DNA of 64,000 nucleotides, from positions 1 through 64,000 of the forward strand of contig JAAEAF010007817.1 of the NCBI GenBank assembly GCA_011037195.1. Direction: 5' to 3'. Of the stretch, positions 54,330-64,000 are shown piece after piece. The position numbers were made by a program, and so were the translations under genes. The notes beneath the pieces are model-generated. The model was not told the origin of the DNA and did not search any database. It saw only the letters and a list, made by a program, of their open reading frames with translations. Every line of letters begins with the position of its first letter. The stretch's first letter is position 1. This DNA comes from Triatoma infestans. Taxonomy: Eukaryota > Arthropoda > Insecta > Hemiptera > Reduviidae.

Positions 54330-54555
54330 AAATTTGTTTTTTATTTTTAAAGAAAAGGCCGAATCTCACTATCCTTATCCATGAAAATAATATTAATTAA
54401 AATTAAATATGTTGGCAAAGTTTCGAGTTTAAAGGAAGTCTGTTGACCGGAAGTGAATCTGTACTGCAAGTTTTTTGAGTTTTTTTGTTTTTTTTTGCGA
54501 TTTTCTCCATAAAAACATTGATGGATTTCATTAAATTTGGTATACTCACTATAAA

Positions 54556-54700
54556 CCAAGAACTTATATCTTGTCAGAATCTGAAATATTTTTTCCGTAG
54601 TCATCGACCAGGTTCGGGTCGATCAGCTCATCATCAGATTGTCTTAATATAACCTTAATGTTAGATTGCTCAAGGAGCTATCTCCTAAATAACAAGAAGT
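54556..54700 (-). mobile_element. Partial hammerhead-family element (copy 6)
   Basis: TCAGAATCTGAAATATTTTT, CCGTAGTCATCGACCAGG, GATCAGCTCATCATCAG. Minus strand: CTGATGA (intact core), then T, GAGCTGATCGACCC, GAACC, TGGTC-GATGAC. The core is complete, but GAAA has become GAAC and stems II and III are altered. One arm only. It abuts the truncated end of family A. Confidence 0.55.
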
Positions 54701-54704
54701 AAAT

Positions 54705-56785
54705 TGATAACAAGGAAGTTAGCTTTAGAAACTGAAGTATCATGGTTCTTATTAAATTCATTGATTTTTCATACTGAATGTTCTCGAATGTTCTAACGAT
54801 CCAAATTTTACGTCTTTAAGTTTTTAACTAAAAATTATGGTAAATATAAAATAAAAGGTAATATTCAGCGTTCAAATACAACATGGAATTTTAATAAATA
54901 CTTATAAGACTTATTTTATAACGGTTGGAAAAGTTTCCAAGAATTATTTATTATATGATGAAATACCCACCTGACTTTCTTTTCCTCAAACCCAATAATT
55001 CCGCTTGACAACATCTATTTATTATATATAATGTTGTTAACATTATATAGGTAATGGTATCAACAAGACGGCAAGTTAGAAGAAAAGAATCTTAGTATTA
55101 CAATTTCTACAGAAACATGGCTCAAATCAAAAATCCTCTCAAAGAAATGTTTCCAAAGTAGAAGTGAAAGCTCTTTATAAATGTAATATAAACAGGTTTA
55201 AAGGAATTCGTTGAAGCGTTATGAGAAAATCGGTTAGAAATATAAAAGAAAAAAAGAAAATCAAGGAACTTCATATTGGGTTTTAAGATTTCAGAAGGTG
55301 TAATTTTGAATATTTAACATGATCGGATTACATTCTTTTATGGGTAGAACAGAGCACGCACACAGGAAGAATATTTCTCTTACAATATTAAGAGAAATTA
55401 AAAATAGAATAAAAATAATTGGTTTTACTACGTTATAGATTTGAGGTAGAAAATTAAGGTCCCATTATTCCCAATAAGTACGAGAAGAATTCTTAATTAG
55501 ATATGAGAAGGATTCTTATTAGCTCCAATTGAAACTCTGTCTTTTCACCAAACATAGTATTCTTACAGCTATGAGATTTTCAAAATGAAGTTCTATGCCG
55601 AAAATTGTATATATTTTAATAACCCCTGAACAAAGAGATATATTTAAGAGCATATTTTCTTCGCATGTAAACAGCTTAGCAAAAAAATACAAAAATAACG
55701 AAACTTCGCTCAAAATACAACGGATGATTACGATATTTAGATGTTGATTAAAATCGAATAAAGTAAGGTGTTGTCCCTAGAAACTAAATGGATTTTTCTA
55801 GGCAATTTTCCCGAAATAGCTCAAAACTTTTCTTCAAAACTACACTATTACATTTAGTGTATCACTTTTGTCTCAAAATGTTTCGCGAAAATATTAGGGA
55901 AATTCTGAATGAGATGAAATACTAAGAAACGGTTTCTATAATTTTATATTAATTTTTTTTTTTATATACGTAAATTTCTGGATAGTAATTAAATAAATAA
56001 TTAAATAAATTAATGTAATGAAGCTCATGGAGTATTTGACGTAAGAATTTTTTTGCATCATATTCCTTTTGAACAAGTTGCTTATAAGAAGATGTAAACT
56101 CCAATATTTTCAATTCAAATTTAAAAAAATTTAAAAACAAACTAGGTCGTGTGTTGTCATCATTTTCCAATTCCTTTCGGCAAAACTTCATCGGTAATTT
56201 AAAAGTTAATTTTCAAAAATAACATCAACAAAAAAACAAACAATCGTTTAAATACAAAATATTCGAAATAGTGTTACTAAACACAGGTGAATTAATTTGT
56301 TGTTTTTTTATTTTCCATGGATTATACGATTACGTGTTGTAAACAATGCTTTAGTAATGACAAAATAACAAAGCCTAAAAACAAAATGCAAAAGGGAGAG
56401 AGTGAGAGTGAGAGAGAAACAGAATATAGAAACGAATGAAACAGATGGTGGCGATCATTTTTAAATTAAGGAAATAATATAAGGCTTGTATAGAATTCAA
56501 ACTGGCACAACTCGCCACATACAATCCAAAATTGGAAAAATGATAGTTTAATAAGTTTTAAAAGAAAATAAAACAATGAGTGGGAATTCCTAAAAAATAA
56601 TAAACAATAAAATAAACAATAAACAATGAATTGCTTAAAAAAAATTAGCCCGAACATTTTTCTTATTTAAGCTTTCTTGTTTTTATTATATCTAAGAATA
56701 ATCGTTTTTTTTTAGTGCCAGTAAATACTGAAATTGATTAGCTGTAAACAATTTAATACAAATTTTTCAAATTAAAAAACAAAAC
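54705..56785. other. No gene seen; faint family B traces
   Basis: 55,100-55,270 (AAGAAATGTTTCCAAAGTAG, GAAAGCTCTTTATAAATG) and 55,790-55,900 look like decayed repeat modules. (GA)n at about 56,398-56,415. Openings on the minus strand are AT-rich chance frames. Confidence 0.5.
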
Positions 56786-56789
56786 AAAA

Positions 56790-57365
56790 AAATCACCTCG
56801 TCAGTAGTTTATAGGCTTCTTCAGCCACAGTTGCTATTATGAGTTTTGAGTTTCAAATAAACATTTGTAAAAATCGAATTAGGTAATTGTAAAATGGTAG
56901 AGCGTCTTCTGCTTCAATTGAAAAAGACAAAAACTGTATAAATAGAGCTAGCCTCTCAGAGAAAAGGTCGAAAAGAGAAAAGAATGAGAAAATAATGGAT
57001 TTTTCGAGGAAAAAAAAATCCGTTAACAATGCCGTAGGAGGGGAAGGTGGAGACCTTCTAATCTATGTGGACAAAAGTTGGTGACAAGTTCTCGGTGGTA
57101 GAGGGTTAGGCAAGTTGGGACTTTATAAACCATCCAAGGCGGTTTCTGCCAGTAACAACTAAGAAACTGAATTCTTGAAGATGGAGATTAAATTGTGCGC
57201 GAAACTTCAGTTTATACAAAATCGCTAAAGCGGTCTCAAATCAAAGATGCTGCTGCTGTTCACAATTAATTCCATCTAAAATTAGATCACAAAGCTGAGG
57301 GGTACTGCGGTACTGGGTTCGAGTTCCGGTTTTAGCCTTGGATTTTAATTGTGCATTAATAAGAG
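56790..57365. other. Unassigned; possible distant hammerhead-type repeat and tRNA-like box
   Basis: CTTCTTCAGCCACAG near 56,816 (minus: CTGTGGCTGAAGAAG) and TTGAAGATGGAG...GCGCGAAACTTCAG near 57,175-57,215 echo the core/GAAAC order, but stems do not form well. CTGGGTTCGAGTTCCGG at about 57,315 resembles a pol III box B, with no matching box A. Likely old retroelement sequence. Confidence 0.3.
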
Positions 57366-57375
57366 CCGTATATAT

Positions 57376-57870
57376 ACAGGGTGTCCCAAGGTAAATGGAT
57401 AACGACTTTTTCTCGGAAACTAAGATAGCTAGAAAAAACTAAACAATACGTGTCCCCGTAGTTTTTTGTTAGAATCCAAATTTAATTGATTAAAGAGATG
57501 CATACACATGCTTTTTCCTGCCAATTGTACCTTACGGCCAAAGAAATACAGAAAATACAAAGAAAATATTGGCATTACTTTATTATATTTATTATATAAT
57601 CGCTGAATCTGACCAATATAAGAATTGGTACTTTAATGAAAAGCCAAAGAATAATGTATAGCCAAAGTTAGAGAAAACTGAAAGTAATTTTTAAGAAAAT
57701 CATAAAAACCAAAAAAAGTATAAAAGACATTTCCGGTTTATGGATTTTTGACCGAAGCCTTCCTGTCAGAACCATTGGTTTCCAATTTTTAATTTTTCTT
57801 CGAATTCAGGAGACTGTACTTCGATTTTCATTCAAATTCGAAAATCTGAGGCGATTGTAATAACTTATCT
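57376..57870 (+). repeat. Dispersed repeat starting TACAGGGTGTCCC
   Basis: TATATACAGGGTGTCCCAAG is a terminus-like word that opens several arthropod repeats. The following sequence (GATAACGACTTTTTCTCGG, CCGGTTTATGGATTTTTGAC, TCTGAGGCGATTGTAATAAC) ends with words resembling the family A start in reverse. Boundaries and class are uncertain. Confidence 0.35.
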
Positions 57871-57874
57871 AAAT

Positions 57875-59555
57875 CAACAGATTTGTAAAGATGGAAAAGA
57901 GAAATCTATAAATTAATTTGGGGGGAGAGAGGAAATTATGTTTATTTCTTTAAACATTATTAATTATGTTTAATTTTATTAAACAATTGTAATTTTTCAA
58001 TGATTAAATCATTTCTATTATAGAATAGAAAATTAAGGGAGTGTGTTTGTGAAATTTTGTTTTTTAACCATATTATTTCATCATTTCATGAAATGGCTTT
58101 TTAATTAAGAATTGAAAACTACCTGAATACAGCAATCAGTTTGTGAAATTGTTAATCATTGACATTATTTCTTTTAACAAAACATTGCAATCAGTAGTTA
58201 AGGCTTCTTTTATCCTCTAATTTACTATAATTTCTGCAACTAAAATAGTTCCATGTATTACAACAAATGGAAAGCCGGTAATTGCATAGTTCTTTGGGGG
58301 ATTTCTAGGCCAATCATGTAACAAGGCAATGCCTTTTATGGTTCACGTTTAATGGTTAACATTTTCAAGTCTGTTTAAAGGAAATGTGTGTGTGTGTCTG
58401 TGATGAGCCCTACAGCATTTTCCTTTTTATTTCTTTTAATTAAGTTGACTTTCTATTGTAATTGCTAGGGAATGGAGAAAATTCCTTTAATAGGGGGGCA
58501 TTCAGATGAATACTTTTGTCTCGTTTATCATTATCTCTTAATCCTTCATAAGATGTTGGGCAATAAATTTATTATTTTGATAATTGTTTTAATTAAAATC
58601 GCTTAACTTTTAGATTTACCATCTTTACGATCCATTCTTACGCTATTATATTCGTTAAATTTAACATTTATATTTGATTTGAACCATGTTTCACTTAATA
58701 TAGCAACACTCGTATCTATTTGCTTATTCTAAATTTGATTTGTTAACAATGGCAGATCTAGCGTTCCACTGTTAATATTTTCAGTGGATGTAATGCTGTT
58801 TAGAGAATAATATAGTTGTTTGAAGCAATAAATAAATAATGAGAAATTAAGTAAGTAAAACAATAAAATTAAAAGAGATAATATATTAAACTATACTGAA
58901 AATTTTAAAAACATAATTTACTCATTTTATATTCCCACTCATTCATGCATTGTGTAGTCGAAGAAGGAAATAAAAGAAAATAATAGTTTTGAAAAGTAGT
59001 TTAGAATATTTTATAGTATCAAAAATACAATTAATACAAAAATAACAAAAATACAAAAATACAGTTAATATTTTAAATGTATCTTAATGCAGTGAAAAGA
59101 GTCAGATACTGTAATTTGGGGTCATTGCTATTAGGGAAACAAAGGCACAAAAATCCGTTAAATTAATACAATGCTACTTGGCCAACAGTTTTGTTAGAGA
59201 GACATTCCTTCAAGACAGACTTGTTGTAGACACCAAGAAGAACACATCAGAACTGTACCAGTTTTAAGTTATAACATAAGAGTTTATTATAAGCTTATTA
59301 TTGTGATATTTTAAAGTAACTTAATTTCTCTTAGAGAATATATCTATTTTAAAAACAGTGGTGCTCTCTTGATTATTATTAATACTTCTATCTCAAACAT
59401 CACAATACAAGACCCTTTTACAAACCGCTCACGCCACAACCAACTACCACAAATACACAACATCACCAACTACATTTCAATTGACAAAAAATCTGTGTGT
59501 ACATACTTACTAAAACAAAATTTATTCACTCATCCTCACAACTTTCACACCTATT
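57875..59555. other. No gene seen
   Basis: AT-rich DNA, some GT-rich words (TGTGTGTGTGTCTGTG at about 58,387). The 65-codon + opening 59,369-59,566 is Thr/Asn/Ile-rich low complexity. Confidence 0.55.
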
Positions 59556-59591
59556 TGGACAGTTAAATATATATATATTTGATAAAATAAT

Positions 59592-59612
59592 CATATATAT
59601 ATATATATATAT
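59592..59612. repeat. (TA)n microsatellite
   Basis: Uninterrupted TA run within a longer TA-rich block (59,565-59,635). Confidence 0.8.
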
Positions 59613-59814
59613 ACTGTACAATATATATACGTTAGAAACGTATTTGTTTACACACTTAATATAATAATCTCTCACATTTACTTACAGACCAACCTATATA
59701 CTTATATAATAAATCGAATTTTATACACTCAATCAAACAACTCTCTATCATATATGTAAAGTTTTATACATATATTCTATATCTATACAAAAGCAAGCTT
59801 GTCTCATGTTTTTG

Positions 59815-59966
59815 TGATATACGATAATATTACAAATTCAGCGAGGCATTTTTTTTGGCAGTATGCACCATTTGACACAGAATTTTCTTGAGAATGTAAA
59901 GAGGGATAAGGGGTTGTGCGCCAAAGTTGCCAGCGGGGACGAACCTCTAGTATATATATATATATT
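59815..59966 (-). repeat. GC-richer dispersed repeat next to (TA)n
   Basis: On the minus strand TATATATACTAGAGGTTCG then TCCCCGCTGGCAACTTTGG, GCGCACAACCCCTTATCC, ACTGCCAAAAAAAATGCC. A TA run ending in CTAG followed by a GC-rich phrase is a common terminus of insect repeats (Helitron-like or unclassified). The minus frame gives a short conserved-looking peptide (RPRWQLWRTTPYPSLHSQEN) without a known domain. Confidence 0.4.
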
Positions 59967-59969
59967 TTG

Positions 59970-61835
59970 ATAAAAAAATTACTTAAAAATCTGAATTTAT
60001 AAAAGATTATAGCCTCATTTAAATTAATGACTCTCTCTTTAACAGTTTTTTTTTTCAAACCCTCATTAGTAATTTCATTTAATTCAGTCGGGGTAACAGT
60101 TTTTATGAAAGAGTACACAACTTCAAAAACTATGTCCAAATTATTAGTGTCCTGAAGAGTTTCAAGTTACCAAGTTCATTAGGACGATAAGGACTTTTAA
60201 AGGCCGCCGGAGACATCTTTCTTCACTTCTTCTCCAATTAATTAAATATTTTAACTTTTTTTTTCTCAAAGTTTGGCGACAGTAATCTATCTTTTTTTTA
60301 ATATTTTTTTATCTGACAAGGTACACTGGATGGGTAGTACCTGGGTTGTCTCGCATAGCCGCCCTTAAGGAAGCCCTTAACCTGATAGCTAAAGCTTTCC
60401 TTGAAAAGTGGCATCACTATAATACATAACAGCTTATTCGTACTTAAAACTAGACCTCAACTAGTGGTCCTCCCAATACTCGATATTCCTAGGGGGGCAA
60501 TCATCTTAGCCTTAACTTATCCTACCGTCCATTCATTCCAAGTATAAATAAAAAACTTTGTACAATCTTCCACTCTGATCCATACAACCATGCACTCTGT
60601 TGTTCCTCCCAGTACTCTATATTCCCGAGGGGATGGGCAAAAGAAAAGATCCTATTCTTATTCTAACCCATCTAAACTAAAACTGAAGATCATATCCGAT
60701 CCTACTAATCTATATGCCGCATTGATTCAACAGTCTGCCAATAAATTACTACCATACCAATATGCATACAACGTAACACACTAACTCCTAGCGATCCAAC
60801 CTTTCCTTCTTTTTAACGCCTCCTCAGCAAATCGTTGAAAACCCTTGAAAGCTGCTTCATTCTCTAACAACAAAGGCAATCATGAAAACCAATATCTCTT
60901 TGTAGTTACTGACGCAAATCGGCATACACAATACGGGCAATCCAATAATATGCTCGCTCACTTCCTCTTGACCCGCACCTGTCTTTTTTGTTACCCTTCT
61001 AAGAATCAAAGGGTCTGTTATTATTGATTGAATTTTTTTATTAAAAACATGAAACTCTTTGATGTTATCAATATTTGGGGCATCTTTTCCCAACAATAGA
61101 AGAAAATGAATTTCCATCGTCAACAAAATTTTTGACCTCTAAATAGGAAATATTGCTTTCTGCCATAATTTTGTGTTATTAGATTTTCCTTTTTTAAAAT
61201 CAAGGACATAGTTTTGTGATCGAAAGCCGAATGGTTAGTTATCACATTTTTTGGTGCCATGCCTGTTTCCACACTTTTCATACCTCACAGTCTGGAGGTA
61301 CTTGCACTGATCCTGGAAATTGCCAAATCTCAAACGCTTTTTTGCATTGCACAACGTTGTTGTATAAGTTATGTACCTCACATCAGTAGACCTGCCTTTT
61401 TTTTGAAAAAATTCCTTTTAAATTGATATATTCTTCAAGTGGATTTCATGGTTCCGCCATTATAGCACAAGTTTTTTTTTCTTGTTTGTAGGCAGTCTAC
61501 TGAAATCAGCCATGAGTACTAGTAGCATGACCCCCTTATGGCCCTCAACAAATAAATATATAAAAAATGATTAAAATTATTACTAATCCAAAATAAAAAA
61601 ATAATAACAAACGCCTGGCATTGTAACCTATAAATTTGCATATTCAAAAACGTAATATTCTATACAAGAACCATTATTCTCGTCAAACATAGTACAAGTT
61701 GGAATGTATACATTGACTAGTTAAAATTATTAATAATAAATAAATTTTTATAAAAACTAACATGATGAGAGTTACAAATGAAAAACATTAAAATAAACGA
61801 TACTTTCAAAAAACAAAGTTGTACCTTGTACTAAA
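59970..61835. other. No gene recognised; GC-balanced patches
   Basis: 60,320-60,520 (CTGGGTTGTCTCGCATAGCC, GGTCCTCCCAATACTCGATA) and 60,590-60,830 share the phrase CCTCCCA(A/G)TACTC(G/T)ATATTCC, a local duplication at about 60,470 and 60,605. The minus opening 61,126-60,857 (89 codons) is charged and open but has no motif I can name. It might be a retroelement remnant. Confidence 0.4.
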
Positions 61836-61837
61836 AA

Positions 61838-61884
61838 TTTAACTAATGAAAATGGCATAAATCAAACGCCGAAACGTCCAGTTT
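61838..61884 (+). ncRNA. Weak hammerhead-like motif
   Basis: CTAATGA, AAAT, GGC-loop-GCC (3-bp stem II), GAAACGTCCAG. It ends like the PLE-associated motif at 45,500 (GCCGAAACGTC). The core is altered and stem II is short, so this is at best a relic. Confidence 0.3.
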
Positions 61885-61889
61885 TATTG

Positions 61890-63500
61890 TAATAATAAAA
61901 AAAATAAGAAGGCTAAAAAGAATTGGTTTTTCATTGAAGCTACTTCAACAAATAACTGTTTCATTTTTAATTATTTAGAAACAAGAATTCAATAATTCTT
62001 GCTGAGAGAGCCCCACTAACTAAGACTTAAAAGGAGTTTGAAAAATATAAAAATTTAACACATGTGCAATAAAATTATAATTAATTTATCTTAACCGTTT
62101 AAAAGGTGGGGGATCAACTAGTGGCGGAGAAAAAGCTATGTAGGCTATATAAAGCTATATAAGCTAATAAAATCTTAGTTATTAAAAATGTATTACTTTT
62201 TACCCCCAAAAAATTAATTAAAAGCAATAATTAAAAGATTACAAAATAATGGTCCAATAAAATTGGTAAATTACGTACATTATTACATATCACACATTTA
62301 AAAGGTTGGGTTGTTTTATGTTACATCAATTGCAGTGCAATATCCTATTCATTCAATAATTGATTATTATTTGCAAGGTTGTAAAATGACTTCATCATAT
62401 CAATGACCTTGTAATGTGCTCATTACTAGTGGGGATATGAGGAAAGTGGAGGAAGCCTGAGGGGGAAATACTAGTTAAATTTTATTAAATGTTTTATCAT
62501 TCATAAGCCTATGGTTAGACATATTTCTGGACTTTCTCTGTTTAAGAAAAGCTAACTTTTTTTCTTTTTTTTTTAGACTGACTTGTAGTTATTAAGTGAG
62601 AATGTTATTATTTGTATGAAAATATCATTTAAAAAAACTTAAAAAAAATGACTCGTTAAGTAGAAAATAAACATTTTTTTTTATTTGAAAAATATAAATG
62701 CACTTTTCTTTTTTGTATATGATAAGCAATGTTTATTGTTTTGTATAATGAGTAAGCAATATTTGTTTTGTCAGAAATAAATGTCCAATGAGATATTTGA
62801 AGTGGAAAAAATTGGCATTTTTCATGAAAAAACACTGAATTCTCTGGCAAAATAAAACAATTAATATTTATATTTTTAAAACCAGTTAACAATGTGGAAT
62901 TTATTTATTTATAAATTTATTTAGAATGTTTATTTCCTAAAATTACTATGTTACAGAAATTGTGTTTAAATTGTTTAAAAAATGATTTGGAAGGAGAAGT
63001 ACTGCCGGCTGTATGTCTATTATATATAATTTTAAAGATCCCATAAATAGCAGTTATTGGAAGGGGGGTGAGAGATTTTCAACAAACTAGCTTCACCGTT
63101 TCAGGTACAGCAAGGGGATCCATGGAATCTAACCCTGATTGATTTCTTGCACTAGCCAGACCACAAATGATCTATCTTATAATGGATCTCTCATATAAAC
63201 AAGTTGAGGAAATCACCTTAGTGAGTGTTAGTAGAGTTTGTTGCCGGTGACAGCCATTTTTAGGGTGCTGCACAGTGTCTCCAACAAGTTTGTATCCCTC
63301 TCTGCCACGCTCATTGCACTAAATGAATGAATGAACGGACGTCACAATCTTTAAGTTAGCTAAAATTGTATAAAACTCCGGCAAAATCAGGGCTTTCATC
63401 ATTTTAAAAACAACATTTTGAAGTAGTATAATACATTTGAATTAATTATCTATCAAACAGTCTAGAAATCAACATTTGAACCGTCTGAAATTTACATTCA
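61890..63500. other. No gene seen
   Basis: AT-rich; 63,090-63,330 is GC-balanced (GGTACAGCAAGGGGATCC, TGTTGCCGGTGACAGCC) but shows no frame or repeat identity. Confidence 0.5.
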
Positions 63501-63504
63501 AAAA

Positions 63505-64000
63505 GTAAAAAAAAAAAAAAATATAGTGTGAAACACTCACACAACTTTATCTTACTTCAGTTTTCAAAATTGAAATTGATAAATTTTAACGTAATTGTAC
63601 CATATTTAATGAAATTCATCAGTTCGTCGAAAACTGAAAAACTGTTCAGTAAAAGCGCACTTCCGGTTTACTAATGTTCTAGGAAATCGGAATTTTGGCC
63701 ATTTATTTATTTCTAACTAATTTTGTTTGGTTGGCAGAATTGTGTTGGCAGGGAAAAACATAACCCCACTCCTCCCCTAAAAGCCCCCTTAAATTACATT
63801 ATCAGGAGAAATGTTTCAAATAAAAGTTGTAGCTCTTTATATGTATGGTACACATACCTACTTTAAAGAAACACTTTCGAGATAAAACCAGAAAAATGAA
63901 AAACACAATTCAGTAAAAACGCATTTCCGGTCATCCGATTTTCTTCAAACTCGGAATTTCAACAGCACATTTAATTTTAATTAATATTATTTATACGATA
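63505..64000 (-). repeat. Family A element running off the window
   Basis: It starts at the A tract and TATAGTGTGAAACACTCAC (reverse of the 3' hairpin), then AACTTTATCTTACTTCAG, CGCACTTCCGGTTTAC, CCCCTAAAAGCCCCCTTAAA and the start of the next module (CGCATTTCCGGTCATCCG). The module step is again about 280 bp. The remainder lies beyond 64,000. Confidence 0.75.

Larger units (their letters stand above)
53948..54381. mobile_element. Inverted pair of PLE-type termini inside family A
   Basis: Arms of about 190 bp: GGATAAGGATGGTAAGATTA through CACCTCA on the left, and the reverse complement TGAGGTGTTCTCAACTTTTA through GAATCTCACTATCCTTATCC on the right, with about 40 bp between. Each arm has GCC(A)ACGTTTCGACAAG or its complement. 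Flanks ATCAAAACAGTATTA and ATGAAAATAATATTA (about 12 of 15 alike) look like a degraded target duplication. No ORF. This is a head-to-head arrangement of the kind PLE insertions are known for. Confidence 0.75.
53478..54555 (+). repeat. Family A element carrying a nested PLE-type inverted insertion
   Basis: It begins with the terminal palindrome ACTTTCTCTTACTCC-TAGTAAGAGGAAG and follows the family order (GTGTCAAAATTTTGATATTG, GAGGTCCTCCAG, module words). It is interrupted at about 53,948 in the AATAATATTAATTA-type stretch and resumes at about 54,382 (AAAATAATATTAATTAAAA, GACCGGAAGTGAATC). The 3' end is replaced by a hammerhead-family fragment at about 54,556. Confidence 0.75.

Noticed and set aside
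57170..57215. Further hammerhead motif (TTGAAGATGG...CGCGAAAC)
   Set aside because: Stem II and stem I do not pair acceptably and no cleavage triplet is well placed.

Overview
This is a gene-poor, AT-rich (long A and T tracts, AT microsatellites) stretch of animal nuclear DNA. The retroelement types (jockey/R1-like LINEs with RNase H, RTE-like LINEs ending in (ATT)n, Penelope-like elements, tRNA-headed SINEs, short solo LTRs) and short arthropod-style TATA/TCA initiator signals point to an insect. A hemipteran such as a planthopper is only a guess. No complete conserved cellular protein gene was recognised. Nearly all long reading frames are transposon remnants or chance openings in low-complexity DNA.

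Layout. 1-4 kb: end of a dispersed repeat (called family A here), a promoter-like segment with a 34-residue membrane micropeptide ORF and a splice donor (about 1.9-2.1 kb), and a 0.9 kb degenerate tandem array with a 300-bp higher-order period. 4.9-9.3 kb: a jockey-like LINE scrap, a 345-codon LINE C-terminus, and a Penelope-like (PLE) fragment with a hammerhead-like motif at its 3' side. 10-20 kb: decayed family A, hammerhead-type inverted elements, two RNase H-bearing LINE 3' fragments (one between roughly 130-bp direct repeats), and an RTE-like LINE ending in (ATT)n. 20-33 kb: mostly empty DNA, a 199-bp hammerhead element with a 12-bp target duplication, a full-length family A copy, and a possible promoter plus minimal first exon at 32.2 kb. 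34-39 kb: family A copy, other dispersed repeats, a SINE, and an RTE-like LINE reverse transcriptase split by a second SINE. 40-46 kb: empty DNA, tandem repeats, a fourth hammerhead-family inverted element and a second PLE. 48-55 kb: nested repeats (family A copies carrying a solo LTR and a head-to-head PLE terminus), another LTR with a large palindrome, and a two-exon micropeptide candidate. 55-64 kb: mostly unassigned AT-rich DNA with repeat scraps, ending inside another family A copy.

The most interesting system is a small mobile family with a compact hammerhead-ribozyme-like core (best copy at 25,860-25,897). Two members have separate, perfect 12-bp target-site duplications. The same general motif architecture recurs next to both PLE remnants and in the 54 kb inverted element. 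This fits a non-autonomous, Penelope-dependent, ribozyme-bearing retroelement (retrozyme-like). The mobility rests on sequence directly visible here; the ribozyme activity and PLE dependence are inferences.
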